Assembly: GCA_002708995.1 (NCBI GenBank)
Contig: PAPT01000026.1
Span: 1 to 41,549 of the forward strand
Reading direction: 5' to 3'
Source of the DNA: Geminicoccus sp.
Lineage (GTDB): Bacteria > Pseudomonadota > Alphaproteobacteria > UBA7985
DNA length: 41,549 bases
Under the pieces are notes generated by a model that worked only from the letters and a program-made list of their open reading frames with translations, was not told the origin of the DNA and did not search any database. A program made the translations under genes and the position numbers. Positions 1 to 6,753 of this stretch are shown piece after piece (within the stretch, counting starts at the first letter, position 1; each line of letters begins with the position of its first letter).

Positions 1-333
1 CGCCGCTGTTGCCCGCCAGTCCGCACCACCATTGGCCGGGCGGAACAGGCCGAAAAGGCCCGTTTTCGTGGATGCAGCGGCGCCAGCGGCGGCCGTCACC
101 CGCCGGGGTGCCAGCGGCGCAGCGCGCTCGGCGAGGCGAGCGGCCGCGGCGACATCGCTGACCTCGCTCTGATCGAGCCCGGCCGCAGCGACAGCGCGCA
201 GGGCCGGAGATTCGGTCAGCCCACGCACCATTTCCGTGTTGGCTTCTCCATCAAGAAAAGCCGCCATCTCCATAGGATCGAAGTCTTCAGGCAGAACTGT
301 TCTGTCCTGCTCTTTCTTATTGTTCTTTGTCAC
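1..333 (-). CDS. Putative anti-sigma factor (3' end outside window)
   Basis: An open frame begins with GTG two bases after the stop codon of the upstream sigma factor gene and runs off the left edge, giving 111 codons. An AAGGAGG ribosome-binding site about 10 nt before the GTG, inside the sigma gene's 3' end, supports this start. The N-terminus contains MAAFLDGEA, resembling the opening helix of many anti-sigma factors and FecR-like regulators (LAAYLDGEL type). The visible part has no Cys or His, so it is not a classical zinc-binding (zf-HC2/ZAS) anti-sigma domain. The tail seen so far is Ala/Arg-rich and ends in a GLFGLFRP segment; any membrane segment would lie outside the window. Assignment rests on operon position and the N-terminal motif. 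It could also be an unrelated small regulator. Confidence 0.55.
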   Translation of the reverse strand, partial: MTKNNKKEQDRTVLPEDFDPMEMAAFLDGEANTEMVRGLTESPALRAVAAAGLDQSEVSDVAAAARLAERAAPLAPRRVTAAAGAAASTKTGLFGLFRPANGGADWRATAA

Positions 334-335
334 CT

Positions 336-980
336 TCACCGGGCCTCCTTGCCCTGTTTGGCCTCAAAAGCGCCTCTCAGCTTCACCATCGCCTTGTGCT
401 TGGCACTGCGCACCGTCTGCGCGGCAATTCCCAATTTTTCGGCGATATCCTCAACGTCCATGTCCTCGTCGAACATGAGCCTCAGGATCGCCCGTTGCCG
501 GTCGGACAGACCGGCCTCCCCGATTTCGGCTTCGACCGCTTCGAGCGCCGACTGGCTCCCTCCGATGCCGTCAAAGGCCGCTGATGCCTGCTCGTCGACC
601 AGCGCGTCGGCGTGGTCATCGATGTCGTCACCCTGCGGGTGGCGACGGCGGAGCCAGTCGATGGTGGTCGAACTGGCAACAACGCGAAGAAACGTGGTCA
701 GCTTGGCGCGGGCTGGGTTGAACCGCTTGAGCAGGGCAAAGTCCTGCTTGGACAGGCGGATGAACACTTCCTGCCCCACGTCTTCAATGTCATGGGCGTC
801 CCCACCCACACCATAGCGGGCGAAGGTCTGGCGCACCACGTGGAGCACCAGCCCGGCATGGTCCTGACAGAAGGCCTGCCAAGTCCGTGGATCACCTTGA
901 CGAAGCGCGTCGAGCATCCCGGTGTCTTCTTCTCCCGATTGCGACCCCCCAAAATCTGAGGCTTGAGACTGGCCGGACAC
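336..980 (-). CDS. RNA polymerase ECF-type sigma factor
   Basis: 214 aa. Region sigma-2 lies at about residues 30-110, with a DVGQEVFIRL segment matching the conserved D-x-x-Q-E-x-F core-binding signature, followed by TTFLRVVASSTTIDWLRRR for -10 recognition. Region sigma-4 is at about residues 155-205 (LSDRQRAILRLMFDEDM, then an HTH around VEDIAEKLGIAAQTVRSAKHKA) for -35 binding. A short acidic linker (DDIDDHADALVDEQ) joins them. It starts with GTG; a methionine 21 codons in is an alternative start. The following gene sits 2 bp downstream and is probably its anti-sigma partner, so this sigma is likely sequestered until a stress signal arrives. The regulon cannot be deduced here. Confidence 0.85.
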   Translation of the reverse strand: MSGQSQASDFGGSQSGEEDTGMLDALRQGDPRTWQAFCQDHAGLVLHVVRQTFARYGVGGDAHDIEDVGQEVFIRLSKQDFALLKRFNPARAKLTTFLRVVASSTTIDWLRRRHPQGDDIDDHADALVDEQASAAFDGIGGSQSALEAVEAEIGEAGLSDRQRAILRLMFDEDMDVEDIAEKLGIAAQTVRSAKHKAMVKLRGAFEAKQGKEAR

Positions 981-1035
981 GTATTCTTCTTCAGTGTGAT
1001 ACGGCGGATTGATGGCGCGTATCCCCGCAGATCGA

Positions 1036-1836
1036 TTATTTTTCTTGCGGCGGCGGGAACACCACCAAGCAGGCCTGTGCCTGTTCCAGCGGATAGCAGC
1101 CGGGGATCAGGTTCTGTGCCTCCCCCTCGGGCAGGTCGAGGGTTTCTGCCATGGCGAGGTGCCCGTAGCCGTCAGAGGCGACGGCGGCGAGCAGCTGCGG
1201 CACGTCGGCCCGCTCTCCGGCGAGCTCCTGCAGGCGAGCAAACCAACGACCGCTCTGGGTCGAGAACGCCGGCTCGACCGACAGCCAGGCCTGATCGGTC
1301 ATCAGGCGCCGGGGGCGGAAGGCCATATAGCGTTCTGGCGTGATATCGGCGGCATCCGGCGGCGCGGGCCAGGCGAAAGGCTGACCGACGTGGCGTTCGG
1401 GGAAAACCCGCTCGTAGAAGGCATTGGCCTGCGCCGCTTCCAGCCGGGTCGACGTCTCCCAGCGCAGGAACCGGGTCGGGCCCCAGCTGGTCGGGGTCTG
1501 CAGCATGGCGGAGAGCATGGCCCGGCCCAGCCCGTGCTGCCGCCAGCTGGGCTCGACGTAGAGATCACAGAGGTAGTAGCCTGGCAGTTGCGGGGTTGCC
1601 GACCCGCGCCCGCCCAGAGACTCCATGCCCAGCACGTAACCGGTGGGATCGTCGTTGAAATAGGTCATGTAGACGACGAGGTGGCGCAGCGCGCGTTCGA
1701 GCACGACCGCATCACAGACCCCGCCGCCAGGCTCACCGCTCTCGGTGGCAAAGCGATGGATCAGGCTCAGCAGGGCGCCCAGATCGCAGCGGTCGGCGCG
1801 CCGGAGCAGGATTTCGGGCTGGTTACGGGGCCGCAT
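1036..1836 (-). CDS. GNAT family N-acetyltransferase
   Basis: 266 aa. The N-terminal half is a GNAT fold: an opening strand LLRRADRCDLGAL, a central strand YYLCDLYVEPSWRQHGLGRAML containing the acetyl-CoA-binding R-x-x-G-x-G/A type loop (motif A), and NAFYERVFPE typical of motif B. About 100 C-terminal residues have no domain I recognise. The ATG overlaps the TGA of the upstream metallopeptidase gene (ATGA), so translation is probably coupled. The reading frame extends 80 codons further upstream, but that part only shadows the metallopeptidase gene. The substrate is unknown. Being downstream of an Ada-like gene may be fortuitous or may reflect co-expression. Confidence 0.8.
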   Translation of the reverse strand: MRPRNQPEILLRRADRCDLGALLSLIHRFATESGEPGGGVCDAVVLERALRHLVVYMTYFNDDPTGYVLGMESLGGRGSATPQLPGYYLCDLYVEPSWRQHGLGRAMLSAMLQTPTSWGPTRFLRWETSTRLEAAQANAFYERVFPERHVGQPFAWPAPPDAADITPERYMAFRPRRLMTDQAWLSVEPAFSTQSGRWFARLQELAGERADVPQLLAAVASDGYGHLAMAETLDLPEGEAQNLIPGCYPLEQAQACLVVFPPPQEK

Positions 1837-2585
1837 CAAGCCACCGAGCCATCGAAGACCAGTGCATGCCAACGCTTGCCGTTCTCCCGCAACTGGCGCT
1901 TGGCCCAGTCGATGTCGAGATCGGGCGGACACAGCGCTTCGCACAGCGCCCAGAACGCCGGGCTGTGGTCCATATGACGCAGATGAGCGACTTCGTGCGC
2001 GACAACGTACTCGCGGACGCGGTCCTCGCCAAAAATCAGCCGCCACGAGAAATTCAGCCCCGCCCGCGATGAGCACGACCCCCAGCGGCTCTTGGTATCG
2101 CGCACGTGCAGGCTGTGGAACGGACGGCCGAGCACGTTCGAGAGCCTTTCGGCGCGGGTGGTCAGATCACGGCGGGCTTCATCCACGAGGAAATGCTGCA
2201 GGCGCAGGATCGGCTCGCCCCGCCTAGGCAGGCGCAGGCTTGGGCGGCCATCGGCATCATCAAACGTGATGCGGGTGACAGCGGGGTCGATGATGATCTG
2301 TGTGTCTTGTCCACGAAAGGGAATCAGGCTGCCGTCGCGGACGATTTCGAGGTCGGGGCGTTCGGCGATCTGCCGCTCCAGCCACGGCCGGTTGCGCTCG
2401 AGGAAGCCATGGACCAGCGCTTCGTCGACCGAGGCCGGCGCGCTGATTTTGACCCGTGAAGCATTGGTGTCGATGCGCAGGGTCAGGCGCCGCGCCCGCT
2501 TCAGCCGGCTGACGCTGACATCGAACCGGCGCTCGGCCAGGATGATGGTTTCCGGGTCTTGGAAGGACTTGGAAAAGATGCGCAA
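1836..2585 (-). CDS. YgjP-type M48-like metallopeptidase (DUF45)
   Basis: 249 aa with a TTG start 18 bp downstream of the Ada-like gene's stop. The zinc motif HEVAHLRHMDHSPAFW (HExxH plus the third His in the H-S-P-x-F-W block) and the preceding DTKSRWGSCSSRAGLNFSW segment are diagnostic of the YgjP/DUF45 family (COG1451). Family members are cytoplasmic, predicted zinc metallohydrolases whose physiological substrate is poorly known. The N-terminal half forms the beta-rich domain typical of the family. All metal ligands appear intact. Its stop overlaps the ATG of the GNAT gene. Confidence 0.85.
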   Translation of the reverse strand: MRIFSKSFQDPETIILAERRFDVSVSRLKRARRLTLRIDTNASRVKISAPASVDEALVHGFLERNRPWLERQIAERPDLEIVRDGSLIPFRGQDTQIIIDPAVTRITFDDADGRPSLRLPRRGEPILRLQHFLVDEARRDLTTRAERLSNVLGRPFHSLHVRDTKSRWGSCSSRAGLNFSWRLIFGEDRVREYVVAHEVAHLRHMDHSPAFWALCEALCPPDLDIDWAKRQLRENGKRWHALVFDGSVA

Positions 2586-2603
2586 AGCCGGTCGGCCCTT
2601 GGG

Positions 2604-3575
2604 CTAGAGGAGACGATCTTTGGAACCCGTCTCTTTTGCACCAAATCGGTCCGATTCCATAGCTAAAAGTCTCTGTTTTCGCTTGAGACCCCAGCGATAT
2701 CCGCCCAAACCGCCGTCGCTGCGGACGATCCGGTGGCAGGGGATGAGCAGCGACACCTTGTTGGTGGCGCAGCCCCGTGCGACCGCGCGCTGGCCGTTCT
2801 CCAGCCCCATTTCCTCACACAGCTCGCTGTAGGTCAGGACCGCACCGGCAGGCATCGCCAGCAGGGCCTGCCATACCCGCCGCTGAAAGGCCGTGCCCTG
2901 CACGTCCAGCACCAGCTGCCGCGAGGGCATATGACCGGTTTCGAGGCGCTCGACCACGTCTTCGAGTACGCTGCGCAAGCCTTGGGGGTCCCGGTCCACG
3001 CGCGCCGCAGCGGTGAATTCGGCCTGCAACTCGGCGGTCAGGGCTGCGTCGTCGTCCCCGAAGGCCAGAAAGCACAGCCCGGTTTCGGTGGTCGCCACCA
3101 GCAATCGGTTCAGCGGGCTGTCAACGATATCGAAGGTGATGGAAGCGCCCTTGCCTGCCCGGGCGCAGGAGGCCGGGGTCATGCCGAGCATGAAACCGCT
3201 CTGCTCATAAACCCGGCTGGCGCTGCTGTAGCCCGCAGCGTAGATGGCGTCGGTCACGCTGGCGTCGCTGCGCAGGTGCTGGCGAAAGACGTCAGCGCGC
3301 CGCTTCGCGCCGTAGTCCCACGGCGAGACGCCGACCACTCGGGTAAACAGCCTTTGCAGCTGGGTGGGCGAGGTTTCGAGGTCGGCTGCGAGGGCCTTCA
3401 GCGTCAGGGCGCGGTGGTCGAGGCCAGCGTCGATCCGGGCATCGATCATGTCGGCAGCGGCCTGCGCCAGCCGGACATCGGCGGGGCTTTCGCTGGCCAC
3501 CCTGTCCAGGGTGGATGCGGCGGCTGCATCCTGCGAACGTGCGGGGGCTGCGTCTCGGTCCGGGTCGTGGATCAT
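2604..3575 (-). CDS. ada: Ada-like AraC regulator/O6-alkylguanine-DNA methyltransferase
   Basis: About 323 aa from the ATG at 3575, chosen because GGTAGGAAA lies about 10 nt upstream; the frame stays open 38 more codons upstream. Order of domains: an AraC-type HTH (about residues 50-130, with LKALAADLETSPTQLQRLF and a second helix pair ending SASRVYEQSGFM), then the MGMT N-domain, then the suicide alkyltransferase domain with the IPCHRIV active-site Cys near residue 280 and GGLGGYRWGLKRK downstream. This protein removes alkyl groups from O6-alkylguanine and may regulate repair genes. The N-terminal zinc/methylphosphotriester domain of full-length Ada, with its four Cys, is absent, so the classical methylation switch is missing. 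Confidence 0.85.
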   Translation of the reverse strand: MIHDPDRDAAPARSQDAAAASTLDRVASESPADVRLAQAAADMIDARIDAGLDHRALTLKALAADLETSPTQLQRLFTRVVGVSPWDYGAKRRADVFRQHLRSDASVTDAIYAAGYSSASRVYEQSGFMLGMTPASCARAGKGASITFDIVDSPLNRLLVATTETGLCFLAFGDDDAALTAELQAEFTAAARVDRDPQGLRSVLEDVVERLETGHMPSRQLVLDVQGTAFQRRVWQALLAMPAGAVLTYSELCEEMGLENGQRAVARGCATNKVSLLIPCHRIVRSDGGLGGYRWGLKRKQRLLAMESDRFGAKETGSKDRLL

Positions 3576-3755
3576 GCGCTGGTTTCCTACCAAGGCGTGC
3601 TTGAAAAGCGCCGCTTTACTCGACGCCTGCACGCAATCTACCCGAACTGCCGGGGCCTTGCGCTCCGAATCTTGCGCGAAGACAAGCAATAGCGTGTTGC
3701 CGGGCGCGTTCGCGCACGGCGTCAGTGTCAGGGCCTTGGTCGGTTCCGTGACCCC

Positions 3756-4433
3756 TCAGCCACGCTCGTCCGGGCCCAGCGCCGCGCCATTGGCAAAGCC
3801 GTTGGGCTTGCGTGGGCTGAGGTTGAGGTATCCCGTGCGCCAGGCCTGCTTAGGCTGAGCTTCACCATATTCGACCCAGTCAAAGCGACTGATCGAGCAG
3901 TTGTCGACCCCGATCGACAGGCCCTTATCCGGCGCCATGCCCAGCGCGATGGTGGCCATGGCGCGGATCACGCCGCCGTGGGCCACACAGACGATATCCT
4001 GACCGCGGAAAGCGGCGGTCCAATGGCGGACCCCAGCGTGGACGCGTTCGATTACGTCGGTAAAGCTCTCGCCGTTGGGGGGGCGGTATTCGGCGGCGGT
4101 GTGCCAGAAGGGGTGCTGCTCGCCCCCGGGCAGGGCTTCTTCCCACGTGAGGCCCTCCCAGTCGCCCAGCCCCTGCTCGGCGAAGCGGGCATCCTCGGTG
4201 CTGGTGATGGCGGGGTAGCCATCGCGGATGATGGCGTCGCGGGTGCGGTGAGTGCGCCCGGCGGTGCTGGTCAGCCAGTGCACGCGTTCGCCGCGTGGCA
4301 GGGCGCGGGCAGCGGGGGCGAACATATGGGTTTCCGAGACATCCACGGGCATGTCCGAGGCGCCGTAGACGATATGATCAGGGTTTATGACCGGCGCGTG
4401 CCGGACCCAGAACCAGCGGGTCACTACTGCCAT
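3756..4433 (-). CDS. cobC: Histidine phosphatase, probable alpha-ribazole phosphatase (CobC-like)
   Basis: 225 aa of the phosphoglycerate-mutase superfamily. The catalytic phospho-acceptor is in WFWVRHAPV (residues 8-16), followed by a TSTAGRTHRTRDA arginine block, an acid residue region FAEQGLGDWEGL typical of this superfamily and the second catalytic His in VAHGGVIRAMA. It lies 94 bp downstream of cobS on the same strand, with cobT divergent. That context points to dephosphorylation of alpha-ribazole-5'-phosphate or adenosylcobalamin-5'-phosphate in nucleotide-loop assembly. The family is promiscuous, so the exact substrate is inferred from neighbours rather than from the sequence. Confidence 0.78.
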   Translation of the reverse strand: MAVVTRWFWVRHAPVINPDHIVYGASDMPVDVSETHMFAPAARALPRGERVHWLTSTAGRTHRTRDAIIRDGYPAITSTEDARFAEQGLGDWEGLTWEEALPGGEQHPFWHTAAEYRPPNGESFTDVIERVHAGVRHWTAAFRGQDIVCVAHGGVIRAMATIALGMAPDKGLSIGVDNCSISRFDWVEYGEAQPKQAWRTGYLNLSPRKPNGFANGAALGPDERG

Positions 4434-4527
4434 TGTGATGTCTTTCGTGTCGAAGCGGTGGAAGAGAGTGCGAGGTCGTGAATGCCCTCGGCAAAGCGCT
4501 GGAAGGCGCCGATCGGGCCGGGTCTAT

Positions 4528-5304
4528 TCAGCTGATGTGGGACAGGGCAGCGGCGAAAAAAGCCAGCTCAGAGAGCACCTGGGCCGCGCCGCAGACATCG
4601 CCGGTGACGCCCCCGAACTGCCAGCGGGCGAAGAGGGCGAACAGACCTGCCACCACGGCTGCCAGCAACGCGGCGCCGAGCAGGAAGCCTGTGCCGGGCA
4701 GGAGCAGCAGCAGAATGAGAAGCAGCCCCAGCGCGATGGCAAGGGCGATCGCGGCCTGTTGCACGTCCGGACGGGCGCTGGCCAGCCCCCTGGAATTGGC
4801 CGGGGGCCAGGTGGCCCAGATGGCGGTCATCAGCGCGCGGGACCAGGCCGCTGCGCTGACCAGCAGGGCCAAGGCAAGACCGGGCTTGAGCGGGTCGGCG
4901 AGTATATACACCACGCCGACTTTGAGCACGACCATGAGCACCAGCGCCAGCACACCAAAGGCGCCCAGTCTGCTGTCCTTCATGATCTCCAGCCGCCTAG
5001 CGGGATCGCCACCGCCAAGGCCGTCGGCAACGTCTGCGAGGCCATCTTCATGCAAGGCGCCGGTGATCAGCAGCCCCGCCGCCACCACGGCAACAGCGAC
5101 CACGAACGGATGGAAGCCAAAGCCGGAGATCAGGCTGAGCAGCACCCACAAGGCCAGCCCGATCAGCGCGCCGACAACGGGAAAGGCCCAGACGGCCCGA
5201 TCGGTCGAGACGCCGTCGTTGAACAGGAATGAAGGCAGCGGCACACGGGTCAGAAAGGCAAGGCTGGTGGCCAGACCACCCATGGCCTCTTTCCAAACAG
5301 TCAT
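4528..5304 (-). CDS. cobS: Adenosylcobinamide-GDP ribazoletransferase (cobalamin synthase)
   Basis: 258 aa from the ATG at 5304; the frame is open 130 codons further upstream, but that region overlaps cobT on the other strand. An integral membrane protein with at least six hydrophobic segments, including long Leu/Ala runs near residues 190-225. The conserved metal-binding acid cluster HEDGLADVADGLGGG (about residues 85-99) and the MKDSRLGAFG segment after it are signatures of CobS. It joins adenosylcobinamide-GDP to alpha-ribazole in the inner membrane. The start lies only 60 bp from that of cobT, so the pair probably shares a divergent promoter region. Confidence 0.93.
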   Translation of the reverse strand: MTVWKEAMGGLATSLAFLTRVPLPSFLFNDGVSTDRAVWAFPVVGALIGLALWVLLSLISGFGFHPFVVAVAVVAAGLLITGALHEDGLADVADGLGGGDPARRLEIMKDSRLGAFGVLALVLMVVLKVGVVYILADPLKPGLALALLVSAAAWSRALMTAIWATWPPANSRGLASARPDVQQAAIALAIALGLLLILLLLLPGTGFLLGAALLAAVVAGLFALFARWQFGGVTGDVCGAAQVLSELAFFAAALSHIS

Positions 5305-5364
5305 GACTTGGACTAAGCCCCCTGTGAAACCTGTGTTGACCCGCTTTAGCGCGAAGTAGAACCA

Positions 5365-6396
5365 ATGACCACCGAACAAAGTCCAATCGCCTCCCTCGCC
5401 GAAATCCGTGCCCTTCGCCAAAACCTGCCCGGACGGGACGAAGCCGCTGAGGCAGAAGCCCAGCGCCGAAACGCGATCCTGACCAAGCCGCCGGGTGCAC
5501 TGGCTGACCTCGAGGATATCGCGATCTTTATGGCGGGGTGGCAGGCGCGCGCGCTGCCCGAGGTCAACCACCCGCGCACGGCTGTGTTCGCCGGCAATCA
5601 CGGGGTTGCGGCGCAAGGCGTATCGGCCTTTCCGGCGGAAGTGACGGCGCAGATGGTGCTTAACTTTCAGGCCGGTGGTGCGGCGGTCAATCAACTGGTT
5701 GAAGCGCTTGACGGTGACCTGATGGTCTACGAAATGGCGCTGGACGTGCCCACGGCTGATTTCACGCAGGGGCCGGCGATGAGTGACGAGGAATGCGCGC
5801 AGGCCATCGCCTACGGCATGATGGCCGTCGAGCCCGGCGTGGACCTGCTCATGCTCGGTGAGATGGGCATTGCCAATACGACCTCAGCCGCGGCGATCTA
5901 TCATGCGCTCTACGGCGGTAAGGCCGAAGACTGGACCGGCCCGGGCACGGGCGTGGAAGGCACCGCACTTGAGAACAAGATTCGAGTGGTTGGTGAAGGC
6001 GCTGCCCGGCACACCGCCGAAGCGGTCGACGGGCTGGATGTCCTCGCGCGGCTCGGTGGGAAGGAAATCGCGGCCATCGCCGGGGCGATCCTGGCAGCAC
6101 GGATGGCGCGGGTGCCGGTAATCCTCGACGGCTATATCTGCTGCGCCGCGGCAGCGTGTCTGCACGCCTGGGCACCTGAGTCGATCGGCCACTGCCTCGC
6201 CGGACATCTCTCGGTCGAAGGCGCCCATGCTGAGGTACTGCGCCGGATGAACAAGAAGCCGATCCTGCAACTCGGGATGCGGCTGGGAGAAGGCTCAGGC
6301 GCGACGTTGGCGGCGCAGATCGTGCGGTCCGCCTGCGCGCTGCATGCCGGTATGGCGACCTTCGAAGATGCGGGGGTAAGCGACAGCCTGCACTGA
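5365..6396 (+). CDS. cobT: Nicotinate-nucleotide-dimethylbenzimidazole phosphoribosyltransferase
   Basis: 343 aa, usual length for CobT. Family signatures seen: VFAGNHGVAAQGVSAFP in the N-terminal third, LGEMGIANTTSAAAI in the middle, and LGMRLGEGSGATLA near the C-terminus, whose Glu corresponds to the catalytic base. The enzyme transfers phosphoribose from nicotinate mononucleotide to 5,6-dimethylbenzimidazole, making alpha-ribazole-5'-phosphate, the substrate of CobS and the CobC-like phosphatase encoded divergently. Together the three genes cover lower-ligand activation and nucleotide-loop assembly. No corrin-ring genes lie in the window, so this may be a salvage or a split pathway. Confidence 0.95.
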   Translation: MTTEQSPIASLAEIRALRQNLPGRDEAAEAEAQRRNAILTKPPGALADLEDIAIFMAGWQARALPEVNHPRTAVFAGNHGVAAQGVSAFPAEVTAQMVLNFQAGGAAVNQLVEALDGDLMVYEMALDVPTADFTQGPAMSDEECAQAIAYGMMAVEPGVDLLMLGEMGIANTTSAAAIYHALYGGKAEDWTGPGTGVEGTALENKIRVVGEGAARHTAEAVDGLDVLARLGGKEIAAIAGAILAARMARVPVILDGYICCAAAACLHAWAPESIGHCLAGHLSVEGAHAEVLRRMNKKPILQLGMRLGEGSGATLAAQIVRSACALHAGMATFEDAGVSDSLH

Positions 6397-6410
6397 GGCA
6401 GCGCTTTGGC

Positions 6411-6437
6411 CCCGCAACAAAGCATTACTTTTGCGGG
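6411..6437 (+). terminator. Possible hairpin terminator after cobT
   Basis: CCCGCAA (6411-6417) pairs with TTGCGGG (6431-6437) over a 13-nt loop, 15 bp after the cobT stop. There is no T-tract after the stem, so it is at best a weak or Rho-assisted terminator. Its right arm abuts the fold-back repeat. Confidence 0.3.
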
Positions 6438-6690
6438 CTCAATTTGACGACGCTCCGCGGCTTACAAATCTCCCCCGCGCACCTTCTTAGCTCTACGCTC
6501 AACACGGCTGCGCCTTTGAGTGCGCGGGAGCTCTTAACGCGAACTGCTATCCAATTGTCTGTGAGGGCGCTGGAGTTCTAAGTTGCAGTATGGTTGCTCC
6601 GACTTGTCCCCAAACGCGCTTCGCGCGGCCTGTCCATTTCAGTACGCGTAGGAGATTTGTAAGCCGCGAAGCGGCGTCAAATCGAGCGCG
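6437..6690. repeat. Fold-back repeat element with ~43-bp terminal inverted repeats
   Basis: The left end (6437-6480) and the right end (6645-6687) are near-perfect reverse complements. Each end itself folds into a hairpin, ATTTG-AAGCCGC-gaa-GCGGC-CAAAT in outline. Between them lie a short hairpin (CTCAA 6498-6502 with TTGAG 6516-6520) and about 110 bp without a visible frame. The right end (6623-6690) matches 21524-21591 at 60 of 68 positions by eye, and the inverted left end matches 21545-21588 at 40 of 44. This is a dispersed, structured, non-coding repeat like a MITE or REP/BIME-type element. No target-site duplication is obvious. Confidence 0.75.
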
Positions 6691-6753
6691 CCACCCCGAG
6701 GCCTGACCTCACACCCCCCTTTCCTTTTCAGCCAAAGTGGTCAGCTTAAGGGC

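Larger units (their letters stand above)
6397..6753 (+). other. Intergenic region between cobT and regB, no gene seen
   Basis: A 357-bp spacer without a convincing reading frame. From left to right it holds a small hairpin after cobT (6411-6437), a 250-bp fold-back repeat (6437-6690, listed separately) and then about 60 bp of C/T-rich sequence leading to regB. A weak ribosome-binding site (AAGGGC) lies a few bases before the regB ATG. The regB promoter must lie in or next to the repeat. Confidence 0.6.

Noticed and set aside
1837-2076. N-terminal extension of the GNAT gene to 2076
   Set aside because: It only covers the 3' part of the metallopeptidase gene in another frame; the ATGA overlap at 1836 is the natural start.
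5305-5364. Cobalamin riboswitch between cobS and cobT
   Set aside because: Only 60 bp are available and I saw no B12-box-like sequence; too short for the aptamer.
5305-5694. N-terminal extension of CobS to 5694
   Set aside because: The added 130 residues are unlike CobS and are antisense to cobT; CobS proteins of normal length start at the 5304 ATG.
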